Source: Enterobacter cloacae complex sp. R_G8
GTDB lineage: Bacteria > Pseudomonadota > Gammaproteobacteria > Enterobacterales > Enterobacteriaceae
Direction: 5' to 3'
Length of the DNA: 64,000 nt
NCBI RefSeq assembly: GCF_024599795.1
Contig: NZ_CP102246.1
Location: 3,720,001 to 3,784,000, forward strand
Shown here: positions 30,456-41,750 of the stretch, piece after piece
How positions within the stretch are numbered: position 1 is the stretch's first letter
How the letters are laid out: the number at the start of each line of letters is the position of its first letter
The notes under the pieces: generated by a model
What the model was told of the DNA's origin: nothing
Database searches by the model: none
Seen by the model: only the letters and a program-made list of their open reading frames with translations
Made by a program: the position numbers and the translations under genes

Positions 30456-32357
30456 ATGAAACTACAGAATTCTTTTCGCGACTATACGGCTGAGTCCGCG
30501 CTGTTTGTGCGCCGGGCGCTGGTCGCCTTTACGGGGATTTTGCTGCTTACCGGCGTGCTGATCGCCAACCTTTATAATCTGCAAATTGTCCGCTATACCG
30601 ATTACCAGACGCGCTCAAACGAAAACCGCATCAAGCTGGTGCCTATCGCCCCCAGCCGCGGCATTATTTACGACCGCAACGGTACGCCCCTAGCCTTAAA
30701 CCGCACCATCTACCAGATTGAGATGATGCCGGAAAAAGTCGACAACGTGCAGGATACGCTGGAAGCATTGCGAAGCGTTGTCGATCTTAACGATGACGAT
30801 ATCGCTGCGTTCAAGAAAGAGCGCGCCCGTTCTCACCGTTTTACCTCCATTCCGGTTAAAACCAACCTGACGGAAGTCCAGGTGGCCCGCTTTGCCGTCA
30901 ATCAGTACCGTTTCCCTGGCGTGGAAGTGAAAGGCTATAAACGCCGCTACTATCCCTACGGCTCCGCGCTGACGCACGTGATCGGCTACGTTTCCAAGAT
31001 CAACGACAAAGACGTCGAGCGTCTTGATAAAGACGGCAAACTGGCAAACTACGCCGCAACGCATGATATCGGTAAGCTGGGAATTGAACGCTATTACGAA
31101 GATGTCCTGCACGGGCAGACCGGCTATGAAGAGGTTGAAGTCAACAACCGTGGCCGCGTTATTCGCCAGTTGAAAGAGGTGCCACCGCAGGCAGGACATG
31201 ATGTCTACCTGACGCTTGACCTTAAACTGCAGCAGTATATTGAAACCTTACTGGCAGGCAGCCGTGCGGCAGTTGTCGTGACCGATCCGCGCACCGGCGG
31301 CATTCTGGCGATGGTCTCCATGCCAAGCTACGACCCTAACCTCTTTGTCGATGGGATTTCCAGTAAGGACTACTCCGGGTTGCTTAATGACCCGAATACA
31401 CCGCTGGTGAACCGCGCCACGCAGGGGGTATACCCTCCGGCGTCGACAGTGAAACCTTACGTCGCCGTCTCGGCGCTGAGCGCGGGTGTCATCAACCGCA
31501 ACACCAGCCTGTTTGACCCGGGTTGGTGGCAGTTGCCGGGGTCAGAAAAACGCTATCGCGACTGGAAAAAATGGGGCCACGGTCATCTGAACGTGACGAA
31601 ATCGCTGGAAGAGTCTGCGGATACCTTCTTCTATCAGGTGGCGTACGACATGGGTATTGACCGCCTGTCAGAGTGGATGAGCAAATTCGGCTACGGACAC
31701 TACACCGGGGTTGATCTTGCCGAAGAACGCTCCGGCAACATGCCAACCCGTGAATGGAAGCTGAAGCGCTTTAAGAAGCCGTGGTATCAGGGTGATACCA
31801 TTCCGGTAGGTATCGGCCAGGGTTACTGGACCGCGACCCCGCTACAGATGAACAAAGCGATGATGATCCTCATCAACGATGGCGTGGTGAAGGTCCCGCA
31901 TCTGCTGCAAAGTACCGTTGAAGAGGGCAAAAAAGTGCCGTGGATCCAGCCGCATGAAGCACCAGTGGGGGATATTCACTCCGGCTTCTGGGAGATCGCC
32001 AAAGACGGGATGTACGGGGTGGCAAACCGCCCGAACGGTACCGCGCATAAGTATTTCGCTGGTGCGCCGTATAAAGTGGCCGCCAAATCCGGTACAGCGC
32101 AGGTCTTCGGTCTGAAAGCCAACGAAACCTATAACGCGCACCGCATTGCCGAACGACTGCGTGACCATAAGCTCATGACGGCATTTGCACCTTATGATAA
32201 CCCGCAAGTGGCGGTGGCGATGATTCTGGAAAACGGTGGCGCAGGGCCAGCCGTAGGTACCATCATGCGCCAAATCCTCGACCACATCATGCTGGGTGAT
32301 AACAACACCGAACTGCCGGCTGAAAACCCGGCCGCCGCTGCGGCGGAGGACCAATAA
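30456..32357 (+). CDS. mrdA: Penicillin-binding protein 2 (transpeptidase)
   Basis: Elongasome transpeptidase that crosslinks lateral-wall peptidoglycan with RodA. The 633-residue protein has a short cytoplasmic tail, one membrane helix (about 21-41), a pedestal domain ([10 protein letters not shown] at 67-76) and the transpeptidase with Ser330 in PASTVK (328-333), the SxD motif ESAD and the KSGT motif near 544. RodA begins two bases after its stop. Confidence 0.98.
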   Translation: MKLQNSFRDYTAESALFVRRALVAFTGILLLTGVLIANLYNLQIVRYTDYQTRSNENRIKLVPIAPSRGIIYDRNGTPLALNRTIYQIEMMPEKVDNVQDTLEALRSVVDLNDDDIAAFKKERARSHRFTSIPVKTNLTEVQVARFAVNQYRFPGVEVKGYKRRYYPYGSALTHVIGYVSKINDKDVERLDKDGKLANYAATHDIGKLGIERYYEDVLHGQTGYEEVEVNNRGRVIRQLKEVPPQAGHDVYLTLDLKLQQYIETLLAGSRAAVVVTDPRTGGILAMVSMPSYDPNLFVDGISSKDYSGLLNDPNTPLVNRATQGVYPPASTVKPYVAVSALSAGVINRNTSLFDPGWWQLPGSEKRYRDWKKWGHGHLNVTKSLEESADTFFYQVAYDMGIDRLSEWMSKFGYGHYTGVDLAEERSGNMPTREWKLKRFKKPWYQGDTIPVGIGQGYWTATPLQMNKAMMILINDGVVKVPHLLQSTVEEGKKVPWIQPHEAPVGDIHSGFWEIAKDGMYGVANRPNGTAHKYFAGAPYKVAAKSGTAQVFGLKANETYNAHRIAERLRDHKLMTAFAPYDNPQVAVAMILENGGAGPAVGTIMRQILDHIMLGDNNTELPAENPAAAAAEDQ

Positions 32358-32359
32358 TC

Positions 32360-33472
32360 ATGACGGATAATCCAAATAAAAAATCGCTGTGGGATAAAAT
32401 CCACATCGACCCAGCCATGCTGCTGATCCTGCTGGCTCTGCTGGTCTACAGCGCCCTGGTTATCTGGAGCGCCAGCGGCCAGGACATCGGCATGATGGAG
32501 CGCAAGATTGGCCAGATCGCGATGGGTCTGGTCATCATGGTGGTGATGGCGCAGATCCCGCCGCGCGTCTATGAAGGCTGGGCGCCCTATCTCTATATCT
32601 TCTGTATTATTTTGCTGGTTGCGGTAGATGCGTTTGGTGCTATCTCCAAAGGTGCACAGCGCTGGCTGGATCTGGGCGTGGTTCGCTTCCAGCCCTCGGA
32701 AATTGCCAAAATCGCCGTTCCACTGATGGTGGCACGCTTTATCAACCGTGATGTCTGTCCCCCATCTCTGAAAAATACCGCCATCGCGCTGGTACTGATT
32801 TTCCTGCCAACGTTGCTGGTGGCGGCGCAGCCTGACCTTGGCACCTCGATCCTTATCGCGCTCTCCGGCCTGTTTGTTCTTTTCTTGTCGGGCCTGAGCT
32901 GGCGTCTGATTGGTATCGCGGTGGTTCTGGTCGCCGCATTCATCCCTATTCTCTGGTTCTTCCTGATGCATGATTACCAGCGCCAGCGCGTGATGATGCT
33001 GCTCGATCCGGAAACCGATCCGCTGGGTGCGGGCTATCATATTATTCAGTCCAAGATCGCGATTGGCTCCGGTGGCCTGCGCGGTAAAGGCTGGCTGCAC
33101 GGCACCCAGTCACAGCTGGAGTTCTTACCAGAGCGCCACACCGACTTTATCTTTGCGGTACTGGCGGAAGAGCTGGGGCTGGTCGGCATCTTGATCTTAC
33201 TCGCGCTGTATGTACTGTTGATCATGCGCGGGCTGTGGATTGCCGCGCGTGCGCAAACCACCTTTGGCCGCGTGATGGCGGGTGGGTTGATGTTGATTTT
33301 ATTCGTTTATGTCTTCGTAAATATTGGTATGGTGAGTGGTATTCTGCCGGTTGTAGGCGTTCCGCTTCCGCTGGTAAGTTACGGAGGCTCGGCACTGATC
33401 GTGTTGATGGCCGGGTTTGGTATCGTGATGTCGATCCATACCCACAGAAAAATGTTGTCAAAAAGCGTATAA
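32360..33472 (+). CDS. mrdB: Peptidoglycan glycosyltransferase RodA
   Basis: SEDS-family polymerase of the elongasome, inner membrane, partner of PBP2. The 370-residue protein has about ten membrane helices, the catalytic-loop region [20 protein letters not shown] (Asp of WHTD/RHTD type) and the SEDS signature near [15 protein letters not shown]. Length equals E. coli. Cotranscribed with mrdA. Confidence 0.97.
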   Translation: MTDNPNKKSLWDKIHIDPAMLLILLALLVYSALVIWSASGQDIGMMERKIGQIAMGLVIMVVMAQIPPRVYEGWAPYLYIFCIILLVAVDAFGAISKGAQRWLDLGVVRFQPSEIAKIAVPLMVARFINRDVCPPSLKNTAIALVLIFLPTLLVAAQPDLGTSILIALSGLFVLFLSGLSWRLIGIAVVLVAAFIPILWFFLMHDYQRQRVMMLLDPETDPLGAGYHIIQSKIAIGSGGLRGKGWLHGTQSQLEFLPERHTDFIFAVLAEELGLVGILILLALYVLLIMRGLWIAARAQTTFGRVMAGGLMLILFVYVFVNIGMVSGILPVVGVPLPLVSYGGSALIVLMAGFGIVMSIHTHRKMLSKSV

Positions 33473-33488
33473 AAATAAGGGGATCGGA

Positions 33489-34604
33489 ATGCGTAAGCAG
33501 TGGCTGGGGATCTGCATTGCGGCAAGTTTACTTGCGGCGTGCACAAGTGATGATGGTCAGCAACAGGCAACCGTCGCGCCGCCGCAGCCTGCGGTGTGTA
33601 ATGGCCCAATCGTTGAAATCAGCGGCGCCGATCCCGTTTATGAACCGCTGAATGCCAGCGCAAATCAGGATTATGAGCGCGACGGCAAAAGCTACAAAAT
33701 CGTTCAGGACCCTTCCCGTTTCAGCCAGGCGGGTTTCGCCGCCATTTATGATGCGGAACCCGGGAGCAACCTGACGGCATCTGGAGAAGCGTTCGACCCG
33801 ACGCAACTCACTGCGGCGCATCCGACACTGCCTATCCCAAGCTACGCCCGTATCACCAATCTGGCGAATGGTCGTATGATCGTGGTACGCATTAACGACC
33901 GTGGTCCGTACGGTAACGACCGCGTGATTTCGCTGTCGCGCGCGTCCGCCGACCGCCTGAACACCTCGAACAACACCAAGGTTCGTATTGACCCGATTAT
34001 CGTGGCGCAGGATGGTTCGCTTTCCGGGCCGGGTACCGCATGTACGACAGTGGCAAAACAGACGTATGCCCTTCCTGACCGTCCAAATCTTGACGGCGGC
34101 ATGGGAAGCGTCTCATCGCCGGCCGAGCCTTCTCAGCCTGGCGGAGAAGTGCGCCCTATCAGCAACGATACGCTGCAAAGCGATGACAGCACTGGCGCAC
34201 CGGTAAAGAGTAGCGGTTTCCTGGGGGCACCGACGAACTTAGCCTCAGGTGTGCTGGAAGGCAGTGAGCCTACCCCCGCGCCTGTTGCCGCCCCTGTCGT
34301 GCAGCAGCCTGCTCCCGTCACCGCGCCGGCCACCACCCAGAGCACAGCGGTGGCAGCGCCTGCAGCCGCCGCTGCCAGCGGCGGCTTTGTCGTCCAGGTG
34401 GGCGCCGTCAGCGATCAGGCCCGTGCACAGCAGTATCAACAGCGACTGAGCCAGCAGTTTGGCGTCCCAGGCCGCGTTGAGCAAAACGGAGCGGTGTGGC
34501 GTATTCAGATGGGACCGTTTGCCAGTAAATCGCAGGCAGCGACCCTGCAGCAGCGACTGCAAAATGAAGCGCAACTCCAGTCATTTATCGCGGTAGCGAA
34601 GTAA
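33489..34604 (+). CDS. rlpA: Septal-ring lipoprotein RlpA
   Basis: Outer-membrane lipoprotein of the RlpA family; in Pseudomonas it is a lytic transglycosylase for denuded glycan, in E. coli its activity is less clear. The 371-residue precursor has lipobox LLAAC (Cys18), a double-psi beta-barrel (about 75-165, with IVVRINDRGPYGNDRVISLS), a Pro/Ala-rich linker and a C-terminal SPOR domain (about 296-371, GGFVVQVGAVSDQARAQQY) that targets it to septa. The linker is the variable part. Confidence 0.95.
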   Translation: MRKQWLGICIAASLLAACTSDDGQQQATVAPPQPAVCNGPIVEISGADPVYEPLNASANQDYERDGKSYKIVQDPSRFSQAGFAAIYDAEPGSNLTASGEAFDPTQLTAAHPTLPIPSYARITNLANGRMIVVRINDRGPYGNDRVISLSRASADRLNTSNNTKVRIDPIIVAQDGSLSGPGTACTTVAKQTYALPDRPNLDGGMGSVSSPAEPSQPGGEVRPISNDTLQSDDSTGAPVKSSGFLGAPTNLASGVLEGSEPTPAPVAAPVVQQPAPVTAPATTQSTAVAAPAAAAASGGFVVQVGAVSDQARAQQYQQRLSQQFGVPGRVEQNGAVWRIQMGPFASKSQAATLQQRLQNEAQLQSFIAVAK

Positions 34605-34743
34605 TTTATCGGCGGTATCCGAATTGTCAGTTTGTGTAAAACACATTCACAAACTCATGCTTAAAGTCGGATGCCTGCCTGAATAGCATTTGCTATAGTA
34701 AGGCACTTTTTTTAATTCCATCACGGATGTCGTAGTTCTGACC

Positions 34744-35955
34744 ATGAAGACCACTTTTTCTGCTCGTTTTGTGCAGCGCATGGCGCTGACCACGGCCCTT
34801 TGCGCGGCTGCACTCTCCGCAGCTCACGCCGATGACCTGAATATCAAGACCATGATCCCTGGCGTTCCGCAAATCGACGCGGAATCCTACATCCTGATCG
34901 ATTACAACTCTGGCAAAGTTCTGGCCGAACAGAATGCCGATGCCCGTCGCGATCCGGCCAGCCTGACCAAAATGATGACCAGCTACGTCATCGGCCAGGC
35001 CATGAAAGCAGGTAAATTCAAGGAAACTGACCTGGTCACTATCGGTAACGATGCGTGGGCAACCGGGAACCCGGTCTTCAAGGGTTCTTCTTTGATGTTC
35101 CTGAAACCGGGGATGCAGGTTCCGGTCTCTCAGCTGATTCGTGGTATCAACCTGCAGTCCGGTAACGACGCCTGCGTCGCGATGGCCGATTTCGCTGCGG
35201 GCAGCCAGGATGCGTTTGTTGGCCTGATGAACAGCTACGTTTCTGCGCTGGGTCTGAAAAACAGCCACTTCCAGACCGTTCACGGCCTGGATGCTGAAGG
35301 GCAGTACAGCTCTGCGCGCGATATGGCGCTGATTGGCCAGGCGCTGATCCGCGATGTACCGAACGAATACGCCATCTATAAAGAGAAAGAGTTCACCTTC
35401 AACGGTATTCGTCAGACCAACCGTAACGGCCTGCTGTGGGATAACAGCCTGAACGTTGACGGCATCAAAACGGGTCATACCGACAAAGCGGGTTACAACC
35501 TGGTTGCCTCTGCTACCGAAGGTCAGATGCGCCTGATCTCTGCCGTGATGGGCGGTCGTACCTTTAAAGGCCGTGAGACAGAAAGTAAAAAACTGCTGAC
35601 CTGGGGCTTCCGTTTCTTCGAAACCGTGAACCCACTGAAAGCAGGCAAAGAGTTTGCCTCTGAGCCGGTCTGGTTCGGTGACAACGATCGCGCCTCCCTG
35701 GGCGTGGACAAAGATCTGTACCTGACCATTCCACGTGGCCGCATGAAAGATCTGAAAGCCAGCTACGTACTGAACACCACCGAGCTGCATGCACCTCTGC
35801 AGAAAAATCAGGTTGTGGGTACCATCAACTTCCAGCTGGATGGCAAAACTATCGATCAGCGCCCGCTGGTTGTCCTGCAGGAAATTCCTGAAGGCAATTT
35901 CTTCGGCAAAATCATTGATTACATTAAATTGATGTTCCATCACTGGTTTGGCTAA
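34744..35955 (+). CDS. dacA: D-alanyl-D-alanine carboxypeptidase, PBP5
   Basis: Trims the terminal D-Ala from peptidoglycan stem peptides. The 403-residue precursor has a signal peptide (cleavage at AHA|DDLN), catalytic Ser73 in SLTK (73-76), SGN in [12 protein letters not shown] in [12 protein letters not shown], a beta-rich C-terminal domain and an amphipathic anchor helix [18 protein letters not shown]. Length equals E. coli. A promoter region (34605-34743) precedes it and a terminator follows. Confidence 0.98.
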   Translation: MKTTFSARFVQRMALTTALCAAALSAAHADDLNIKTMIPGVPQIDAESYILIDYNSGKVLAEQNADARRDPASLTKMMTSYVIGQAMKAGKFKETDLVTIGNDAWATGNPVFKGSSLMFLKPGMQVPVSQLIRGINLQSGNDACVAMADFAAGSQDAFVGLMNSYVSALGLKNSHFQTVHGLDAEGQYSSARDMALIGQALIRDVPNEYAIYKEKEFTFNGIRQTNRNGLLWDNSLNVDGIKTGHTDKAGYNLVASATEGQMRLISAVMGGRTFKGRETESKKLLTWGFRFFETVNPLKAGKEFASEPVWFGDNDRASLGVDKDLYLTIPRGRMKDLKASYVLNTTELHAPLQKNQVVGTINFQLDGKTIDQRPLVVLQEIPEGNFFGKIIDYIKLMFHHWFG

Positions 35956-36006
35956 AAATTGAACACTTGAAAGTGTGATTTTGATCCCCATATACTAAGT
36001 ATCCTG

Positions 36007-36040
36007 ATAACTCCCACCTGACGTGGGAGTTATTCTTTTT
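36007..36040 (+). terminator. dacA terminator
   Basis: Stem ATAACTCCCAC / GTGGGAGTTAT followed by TCTTTTTT. Confidence 0.9.
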
Positions 36041-36061
36041 TGACGTTACGCCGGAGCTGAC

Positions 36062-36325
36062 ATGAAAACCAAACTTAACGAACTGCTTGAATTCCCTACC
36101 CCATTTACTTACAAAGTAATGGGTCTGGCGAAACCTGAGCTGGTTGATCAGGTGGTTGAAGTGGTACAGCGCCATGCGCCGGGTGACTACTCTCCGTCAG
36201 TAAAACCAAGCAGCAAGGGCAACTACCACTCGGTATCTATTACCATCACCGCGACACACATCGAGCAGGTGGAGACGCTGTACGAAGAGCTCGGTAATAT
36301 CGAAATTGTTCGTATGGTGCTGTAG
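36062..36325 (+). CDS. ybeD: UPF0250 protein YbeD
   Basis: Small conserved protein with an ACT-like fold, found beside lipB in enterobacteria; function unknown. The 87-residue product matches E. coli YbeD in length and sequence ([19 protein letters not shown]). The ATG follows CCGGAGCTGAC. A hairpin GGTTACCCGG / CCGGGTAACC at 36335-36358 separates it from lipB. Confidence 0.95.
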   Translation: MKTKLNELLEFPTPFTYKVMGLAKPELVDQVVEVVQRHAPGDYSPSVKPSSKGNYHSVSITITATHIEQVETLYEELGNIEIVRMVL

Positions 36326-36419
36326 TCCCTCTGCGGTTACCCGGTTTGCCGGGTAACCCCTTTCCCCGCTGTGATATACTCCCCCTCATCTTTTGTCCCT
36401 CGTCTTCGGAGACGTCGTT

Positions 36420-37061
36420 TTGTACCAGGATAAAATTCTTGTCCGTCATCTCGGGCTGCAACCTTATGAGCCTGTCTCCCAGGCTATGCATGACTTCACC
36501 GACTCACGCGATGACACCACCCCCGATGAAATCTGGCTGGTAGAACACCTGCCGGTGTTTACGCAGGGGCAAGCGGGAAAAGCGGAACATTTATTGATGA
36601 CGGGCGATATCCCGGTTATTCAGAGCGACCGCGGCGGGCAGGTTACGTACCATGGCCCAGGGCAACAGGTGATGTACGTTCTCCTGAACCTCAAGCGCAG
36701 AAAGCTGGGCGTACGCGAGCTGGTAACTCTGCTTGAGCAAACGGTCGTCAATACGCTGGCGGAATACGGTATTGATGCGCATCCGCGGGCCGACGCGCCG
36801 GGTGTCTACGTGGGCGAGATGAAGATCTGCTCGCTCGGGCTGCGTATCCGTAAAGGCTGCTCTTTTCACGGGCTCGCGTTAAACATTAATATGGATTTGA
36901 AGCCTTTCCAGCGCATCAACCCCTGCGGCTATGCCGGGATGGAAATGACGCAAGTGTGCCAGTGGGTCGACACCGCAACGACAGAAAATATCCGTCCTGT
37001 GCTTTTAGCTAATATGTTAGCGCTACTTAACAATCCCCCGCACGAATATATCACTGCTTAA
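36420..37061 (+). CDS. lipB: Octanoyltransferase LipB
   Basis: Moves octanoate from acyl carrier protein to the lipoyl domains, first step of lipoate synthesis; LipA at 38514 adds sulfur. The 213-residue protein has catalytic Lys135 (GEMKICSLG) and Cys169 (INPCGYAGM) and the [12 protein letters not shown] motif. The start is TTG at 36420, with GGAG eight bases upstream; an earlier in-frame TTG lacks a site and adds non-homologous residues. Confidence 0.96.
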   Translation: MYQDKILVRHLGLQPYEPVSQAMHDFTDSRDDTTPDEIWLVEHLPVFTQGQAGKAEHLLMTGDIPVIQSDRGGQVTYHGPGQQVMYVLLNLKRRKLGVRELVTLLEQTVVNTLAEYGIDAHPRADAPGVYVGEMKICSLGLRIRKGCSFHGLALNINMDLKPFQRINPCGYAGMEMTQVCQWVDTATTENIRPVLLANMLALLNNPPHEYITA

Positions 37062-37352
37062 TATATTATACATTGTGGCTCGATAATTTGACGGGCCACG
37101 ATTTAATTGCCGCTTTTACACTTTACAATAATCCGCAGATTCTATATTTTCGAAGCGCTCGAATATTACCGATCCATATTATTTAGCCTCCCGTCAGCGC
37201 TGCGTGCAGGACCTAAGTAACTTGCGTGATAATCACTCAACTGGTTGTTTTTGATAAACAAGTGAAACAAAACCAACACTTTACGAATCTCTACAAGCAT
37301 AATAAATAAATTCAACTATCATTCATGTTGTGAATGTGTACGGAGTAAAAGC
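37062..37352. other. AT-rich intergenic region before ybeF
   Basis: 291 bp, markedly AT-rich compared with its flanks, no gene seen. It must hold the ybeF promoter. AT-rich tracts of this type near LysR genes are common H-NS targets; that is inference. Confidence 0.4.
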
Positions 37353-38306
37353 GTGGAGTATAATAATTTACCAGCCAAACGCCTGAATGAACCCGGTGGC
37401 GAAGACAAGCCGCAAATTTTTCGGACTTTACGTAATATTGATCTCAATTTACTGACTATTTTTGAGGCAGTATATGTCCACAAGGGTATCGTTAACGCTG
37501 CGAAAATTCTTAATCTCACGCCCTCTGCAATAAGCCAGTCAATTCAAAAACTGCGCGCTATATTTCCTGATCCGTTATTTATTCGTAAGGGACAGGGGGT
37601 TACCCCCACAGCGTACGCCACGCATCTGCATGAGTACATCAGCCAGGGGCTGGAGTCGATTCTGGGCGCGCTGGATTTAACCGGAAGCTACGACAAACAG
37701 AGAACCATCACCATCGGCTGCTCTCCCTCTGTGGGGGTGTTAGTCATGCCTGCGATTTATCAGGCCGTAAAAGAGCATGCACCGCAACTCCTGCTGCGTA
37801 ATGTTCCCCTCAGCGAGCCTGATGTGCAGCTTGCCCAGTTCCAGACTGATTTGATTATCGACAGCGGCAGCTTCAGCGCCAGAGCGTTAGGGCAAAATGT
37901 CCTCTACGCAGACAACCTGGTGCTGGTCTGTCGCCAGCAGCACCCGGTGCTCAGTGAGCCACTCACCATTGAAAATCTGCGTAACTACGATCACTCGTCA
38001 TTCATGACGGAAGGACAGTCTCACCATTCGCTGCGCCAGCGTATTGATGACATCTTCCCGGAGCGCCAGATCAGCTTCAGCAGTTACAATATGTTCACTA
38101 CCGCGTCCCTGATTGGCAGCAGTGATATGCTCTGCATCATGCCGTCGCGCCTGTATCACCTGCTGCGTAAATGTTGGCCACTGGAGAGCATTCCGCTCAG
38201 CCAGCTCAATGCAGAATCTATCGAGATTTCACTGCATTACAATAAGCTCAGTCTGCGCGATCCGGTACTCGAAAACGTGATCCGCATCATCCGCCAGGCC
38301 TTCTGA
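37353..38306 (+). CDS. ybeF: LysR-family regulator YbeF
   Basis: Transcription factor of unknown target. The 317-residue protein has a LysR winged helix (about 30-88, NAAKILNLTPSAISQSIQKL) preceded by an unusual extra 25 residues, and an effector domain (about 115-315). GTG start behind CGGAGTAAAAGC. Its N-terminal half is very like that of the second LysR gene at 51677 (see findings). It lies between lipB and lipA as in E. coli, but nothing ties it to lipoate. Confidence 0.92.
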   Translation: MEYNNLPAKRLNEPGGEDKPQIFRTLRNIDLNLLTIFEAVYVHKGIVNAAKILNLTPSAISQSIQKLRAIFPDPLFIRKGQGVTPTAYATHLHEYISQGLESILGALDLTGSYDKQRTITIGCSPSVGVLVMPAIYQAVKEHAPQLLLRNVPLSEPDVQLAQFQTDLIIDSGSFSARALGQNVLYADNLVLVCRQQHPVLSEPLTIENLRNYDHSSFMTEGQSHHSLRQRIDDIFPERQISFSSYNMFTTASLIGSSDMLCIMPSRLYHLLRKCWPLESIPLSQLNAESIEISLHYNKLSLRDPVLENVIRIIRQAF

Positions 38307-38513
38307 AAGGTTGACACAGCACAAGTCCCTGCCGCACGCAGGGCAAAAGGCACAAAACAACAACTATTTTACAAATTGGCGACCTGGCAGGCTGCTTTAC
38401 CGACCGTTTCAATGATATACTGCCTGTCGTTCGTTCAAAAATAGTTGATAAATACAACATTCCCTTGAATTGAAACGCTTTCCTTCGATATTCGCAACTG
38501 GAACACGCACGCT

Positions 38514-39479
38514 ATGAGTAAACCCATTGTGATGGAACGCGGTGTTAAATACCGCGATGCCGATAAAATGGCCCTTATCCCGGTTAAAAACGTGGCTACA
38601 GAGCGCGAGGCGCTGTTAAGAAAACCGGAATGGATGAAAATCAAACTTCCGGCTGACTCTTCGCGTATCCAGGGGATCAAAGCGGCGATGCGTAAGAATG
38701 GCCTTCACTCCGTTTGTGAGGAAGCGTCTTGCCCGAACCTTGCTGAGTGTTTCAACCACGGCACCGCGACGTTTATGATTCTGGGTGCCATCTGCACCCG
38801 TCGTTGCCCGTTCTGCGATGTTGCGCATGGTCGCCCGGTGGCGCCTGATGCAAACGAACCCCAAAAACTGGCGCAGACCATCGCTGATATGGCGCTGCGT
38901 TATGTGGTCATTACCTCCGTTGACCGTGATGACCTGCGCGATGGTGGTGCTCAGCACTTTGCTGACTGTATTACTGCCATTCGCGAGAAAAGCCCGAACA
39001 TTAAGATTGAGACGCTGGTTCCGGACTTCCGCGGCCGTATGGACCGTGCACTGGATATCCTGACCGCAACGCCACCAGACGTCTTTAACCACAACCTGGA
39101 GAACGTACCGCGTCTCTATCGCCAGGTGCGTCCGGGTGCTGATTACAACTGGTCTCTGAAGCTGCTGGAGCGGTTCAAAGAAGCGCATCCGCATATTCCT
39201 ACCAAGTCAGGCCTGATGGTGGGTCTTGGTGAAACCAACGACGAAATCATTGAAGTGATGCGCGATCTGCGTCGCCACGGCGTGACCATGCTGACGCTGG
39301 GCCAGTATCTGCAGCCTAGCCGCCATCACCTGCCCGTGCAGCGCTACGTTAGCCCGGATGAGTTTGATGAGATGAAAGCCGAAGCGATGGCGATGGGCTT
39401 CACCCACGCTGCTTGCGGTCCATTTGTACGCTCCTCTTACCATGCTGATATGCAGGCAAAAGGCGAAGAAGTTAAATAA
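38514..39479 (+). CDS. lipA: Lipoyl synthase
   Basis: Radical SAM enzyme that inserts two sulfurs into protein-bound octanoyl groups. The 321-residue protein has auxiliary cluster ligands Cys68, Cys73, Cys79 and the radical SAM cluster Cys94, Cys98, Cys101 (CTRRCPFC), and the C-terminal serine ligand motif RSSYHAD. Length equals E. coli. Convergent with tatE across a shared terminator. Confidence 0.98.
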   Translation: MSKPIVMERGVKYRDADKMALIPVKNVATEREALLRKPEWMKIKLPADSSRIQGIKAAMRKNGLHSVCEEASCPNLAECFNHGTATFMILGAICTRRCPFCDVAHGRPVAPDANEPQKLAQTIADMALRYVVITSVDRDDLRDGGAQHFADCITAIREKSPNIKIETLVPDFRGRMDRALDILTATPPDVFNHNLENVPRLYRQVRPGADYNWSLKLLERFKEAHPHIPTKSGLMVGLGETNDEIIEVMRDLRRHGVTMLTLGQYLQPSRHHLPVQRYVSPDEFDEMKAEAMAMGFTHAACGPFVRSSYHADMQAKGEEVK

Positions 39480-39510
39480 CCCTGTAATATTCACTTACAG
39501 GAATACAAAA

Positions 39511-39539
39511 AAACCGGCCTGTTGAGCCGGTTTTTTTTT
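39511..39539. terminator. Bidirectional terminator between lipA and tatE
   Basis: Stem AAACCGGC / GCCGGTTT with runs of A on the left and nine T on the right, so it works from both sides. Confidence 0.9.
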
Positions 39540-39561
39540 CGCAAGCCATCAGGCATTGCCG

Positions 39562-39765
39562 TTACTCTTTGTGAGAGAGCTTTTCAGCCGGAACGGTATC
39601 CTCGGCGCTTTTCTTCGCTGCCGCATCATCGTCGTTCATCGCTTTCTTAAAGCCTTTGATGGCGGCACCCAGGTCACCACCCAGCGTGCGTAACTTCTTG
39701 GTACCAAACAGCAGGACGACCAGTGCGGCAACCACCAGCAGTTTGGTAATACTAATCTCACCCAT
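39562..39765 (-). CDS. tatE: Sec-independent translocase subunit TatE
   Basis: TatA-type pore component of twin-arginine export. The 67-residue protein has one N-terminal membrane helix (about 4-21), the FGTKKLR hinge and an amphipathic helix ([13 protein letters not shown]), then a charged tail. It stands alone as in E. coli, away from tatABC. Confidence 0.95.
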   Translation of the reverse strand: MGEISITKLLVVAALVVLLFGTKKLRTLGGDLGAAIKGFKKAMNDDDAAAKKSAEDTVPAEKLSHKE

Positions 39766-39890
39766 AGATACCTTCTTAACATAAAACAGGCTGCATTCAG
39801 CACCAAAACCCGATCGTATTAACGGTCATTTGGCGCGTGCACACAATAGCAATCTGTAACAAGGTGAATCAAGCATTGTTGAAAAAAACA

Positions 39891-40679
39891 TCACAATAAT
39901 TGCGGTGGCGCAAAACGGCGGTTGCGAAGAACAGGTAATTGCTGCCGTGCAAGCGCAATCCTTTCCGAAATTATCTCCGTCATCAGCATAACCGGACCTT
40001 CCGCTGCGGCGGCAATCGTAACGCCCAGCGGGTCAATCACCCTGCTCTGCCCGATATTTTTATTGCCGCACTCTCCTGCCGCGACCACATAACAGGTGGT
40101 ATCCAGCGCACGCGCCGTAAGCAACGTGGCCCAGTGATGCTCTTTCAGCGGCCCCCTGACCCATGCGGCAGGCAGAACCAGCACATCCGCGCCCTGTAAT
40201 GCCAGGCTCAGCGCCAGCTCAGGGAAACGAAGATCGTAGCAGGTCATCAGCCCAATATTTAACCCCTCAACCGCGATCAGGGGCGGTACACAGTCACCCG
40301 GGTCAACCTGGCGCGACTCCTGAATACTGAACGCATCATAGAGATGAAGCTTGGCATAGCTGGCGATGATGCCGCCACCACGGATGGCCACCAGCGTATT
40401 CACCGCCCGACCAGGCGTTGACGGCACATGCACCGTCAAAATCGTGGTCATGTCATTACCCACACTCGCGGTCAGTAATTGCTGTAAAAACGGCCCATCA
40501 AGCGCCTGCGCAGATTTCACCGACAAATCCGGGTCGTTATCATCGCGAGCCAGCAAGGCCTCTGGCAACACCAGCAGCGACGCGCCCTTTCGTTGTGCCT
40601 GCGTCATCAGCGAGACGCATTGAGCCGCGTTCTCCTGCCAGCGAGGCGTGACCGCAAACTGCCCTACCGCAACATACAT
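39891..40679 (-). CDS. ybeM: Deaminated glutathione amidase (nitrilase family), YbeM
   Basis: Hydrolyses deaminated glutathione, a metabolite-repair reaction (NIT1 family). The full 262-residue protein has the nitrilase triad Glu40 (LPEAL), Lys110 (AKLHLYD) and Cys147 ([10 protein letters not shown]). In E. coli K-12 the gene is interrupted, so this copy is the intact ancestral form. Divergent from crcB with 67 bp between. Confidence 0.92.
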   Translation of the reverse strand: MYVAVGQFAVTPRWQENAAQCVSLMTQAQRKGASLLVLPEALLARDDNDPDLSVKSAQALDGPFLQQLLTASVGNDMTTILTVHVPSTPGRAVNTLVAIRGGGIIASYAKLHLYDAFSIQESRQVDPGDCVPPLIAVEGLNIGLMTCYDLRFPELALSLALQGADVLVLPAAWVRGPLKEHHWATLLTARALDTTCYVVAAGECGNKNIGQSRVIDPLGVTIAAAAEGPVMLMTEIISERIALARQQLPVLRNRRFAPPQLL

Positions 40680-40746
40680 ATTTGTCCCCTAAACATAAAC
40701 AGCGTTAAACTCGCCACTCTTACACATCAAATAGCAGGTATTTACA

Positions 40747-41130
40747 GTGTTACAACTCCTTTTAGCTGTTTTTATTGGTGGGGGGACGGGAAGCGTTGCG
40801 CGGTGGTTCCTGAGTATGCGGTTTAATCCTCTGCATCAGGCGATCCCAATGGGGACACTGGCGGCAAACCTGATTGGTGCGTTTATTATTGGCATGGGGC
40901 TGGCCTGGTTTAACCGCATGACGCACATCGACCCAATGTGGAAGGTATTGATTACCACCGGATTCTGCGGCGGTTTAACCACCTTCTCCACCTTTTCTGC
41001 GGAAACGGTATTTTTGTTTCAGGAGGGCCGTATCGGCTGGGCGCTGGTAAACATTGCCATCAATATGCTCGGCTCCTTTGCGATGACGGGGATCGCATTC
41101 TGGCTATTTTCATCCGCCACTCCCCACTAA
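40747..41130 (+). CDS. crcB: Fluoride exporter CrcB (Fluc)
   Basis: Dimeric inner-membrane fluoride channel. The 127-residue protein has four membrane helices and the conserved [14 protein letters not shown] and [10 protein letters not shown] (pore Phe residues). GTG start after AGCAGGTATTTACA, as in E. coli. No crcB-motif fluoride riboswitch is visible in the short leader. Confidence 0.95.
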   Translation: MLQLLLAVFIGGGTGSVARWFLSMRFNPLHQAIPMGTLAANLIGAFIIGMGLAWFNRMTHIDPMWKVLITTGFCGGLTTFSTFSAETVFLFQEGRIGWALVNIAINMLGSFAMTGIAFWLFSSATPH

Positions 41131-41201
41131 CAGCCGGAGCGTTAATGTTGGCTTAATTTTTCTCTGTCACTCTGGTGCCAATACAGAACGAGGGTGACAG
41201 A

Positions 41202-41288
41202 ATGAAAGAGAGTTTGATGAGCGCAGGCGTGGTGTTGTTGAGCGTGCTGATCGTTGCCAGCTTCCTGAAAATGTATCTGCTTGGCTGA
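41202..41288 (+). CDS. Putative single-helix small membrane protein (28 aa)
   Basis: The frame MKESLMSAGVVLLSVLIVAS plus FLKMYLLG starts at an ATG 5 bases after GAGGGTGACAG, a good ribosome site. One hydrophobic segment (about 7-27) fills most of the chain, with Lys2 and Lys23 flanking. It is followed by a terminator at 41301, and lies between crcB and cspE. I do not recognise a named family. The strong site, hydrophobic profile and terminator support a real gene; no homology check was possible. Confidence 0.55.
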   Translation: MKESLMSAGVVLLSVLIVASFLKMYLLG

Positions 41289-41296
41289 GACAAAAC

Positions 41297-41325
41297 GAAA
41301 AAAACCCGCTCAGTGAGCGGGTTTT
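41297..41325. terminator. Terminator shared by cspE (minus) and the small ORF (plus)
   Basis: Stem AAAACCCGCTCA / TGAGCGGGTTTT; extra A-run on the left gives the T-run for cspE on the minus strand. Confidence 0.9.
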
Positions 41326-41349
41326 GAAATTCTTGCTGACGCGTCTGAA

Positions 41350-41559
41350 TTACAGAGCGATTACGTTAGCAGCAGAAGGGCCTTTGGCACCGTTAGTGAT
41401 TTCGAACTCTACACGCTGACCTTCAGCCAGAGTTTTGAAACCATTAGACTGGATTGCAGAGAAGTGTACGAACACGTCTTTGCTGCCATCTTCAGGAGTA
41501 ATGAAACCGAATCCTTTGGACTCATTAAACCACTTAACGTTACCTTTAATCTTAGACAT
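41350..41559 (-). CDS. cspE: Cold-shock-like protein CspE
   Basis: Single-stranded nucleic acid chaperone and transcription antiterminator. The 69-residue protein is one cold-shock domain with RNP1 KGFGFI and RNP2 VFVHF; nearly identical to E. coli CspE. The start [10 protein letters not shown] is taken; the frame runs ten codons further upstream but without homology. Confidence 0.97.
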   Translation of the reverse strand: MSKIKGNVKWFNESKGFGFITPEDGSKDVFVHFSAIQSNGFKTLAEGQRVEFEITNGAKGPSAANVIAL

Positions 41560-41750
41560 CAAAATTACCTTTACATTAAAAAACGACACAAATGCTGTGT
41601 CGGTTACCAGTACATCAATTGTGGGAGCTTTTGTCCAGCGGATCTTTGATAAAAAGTGACTAAAGTCGCGTTAATTTTCGCTGGCGGATTTTTATCCCAT
41701 ATGATTCAACGGCTGCGCGTTTTTTCACCAGTCCGTCACCGTTTTTTCAG

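Noticed and set aside
34693..35991. 432-codon open frame antisense to dacA
   Set aside because: Shadow of the strongly biased dacA sequence; no motif, start site or homology recognised.
40680..40746. Fluoride riboswitch before crcB
   Set aside because: The 67-bp gap lacks the conserved crcB-motif elements; enterobacterial crcB normally has none.
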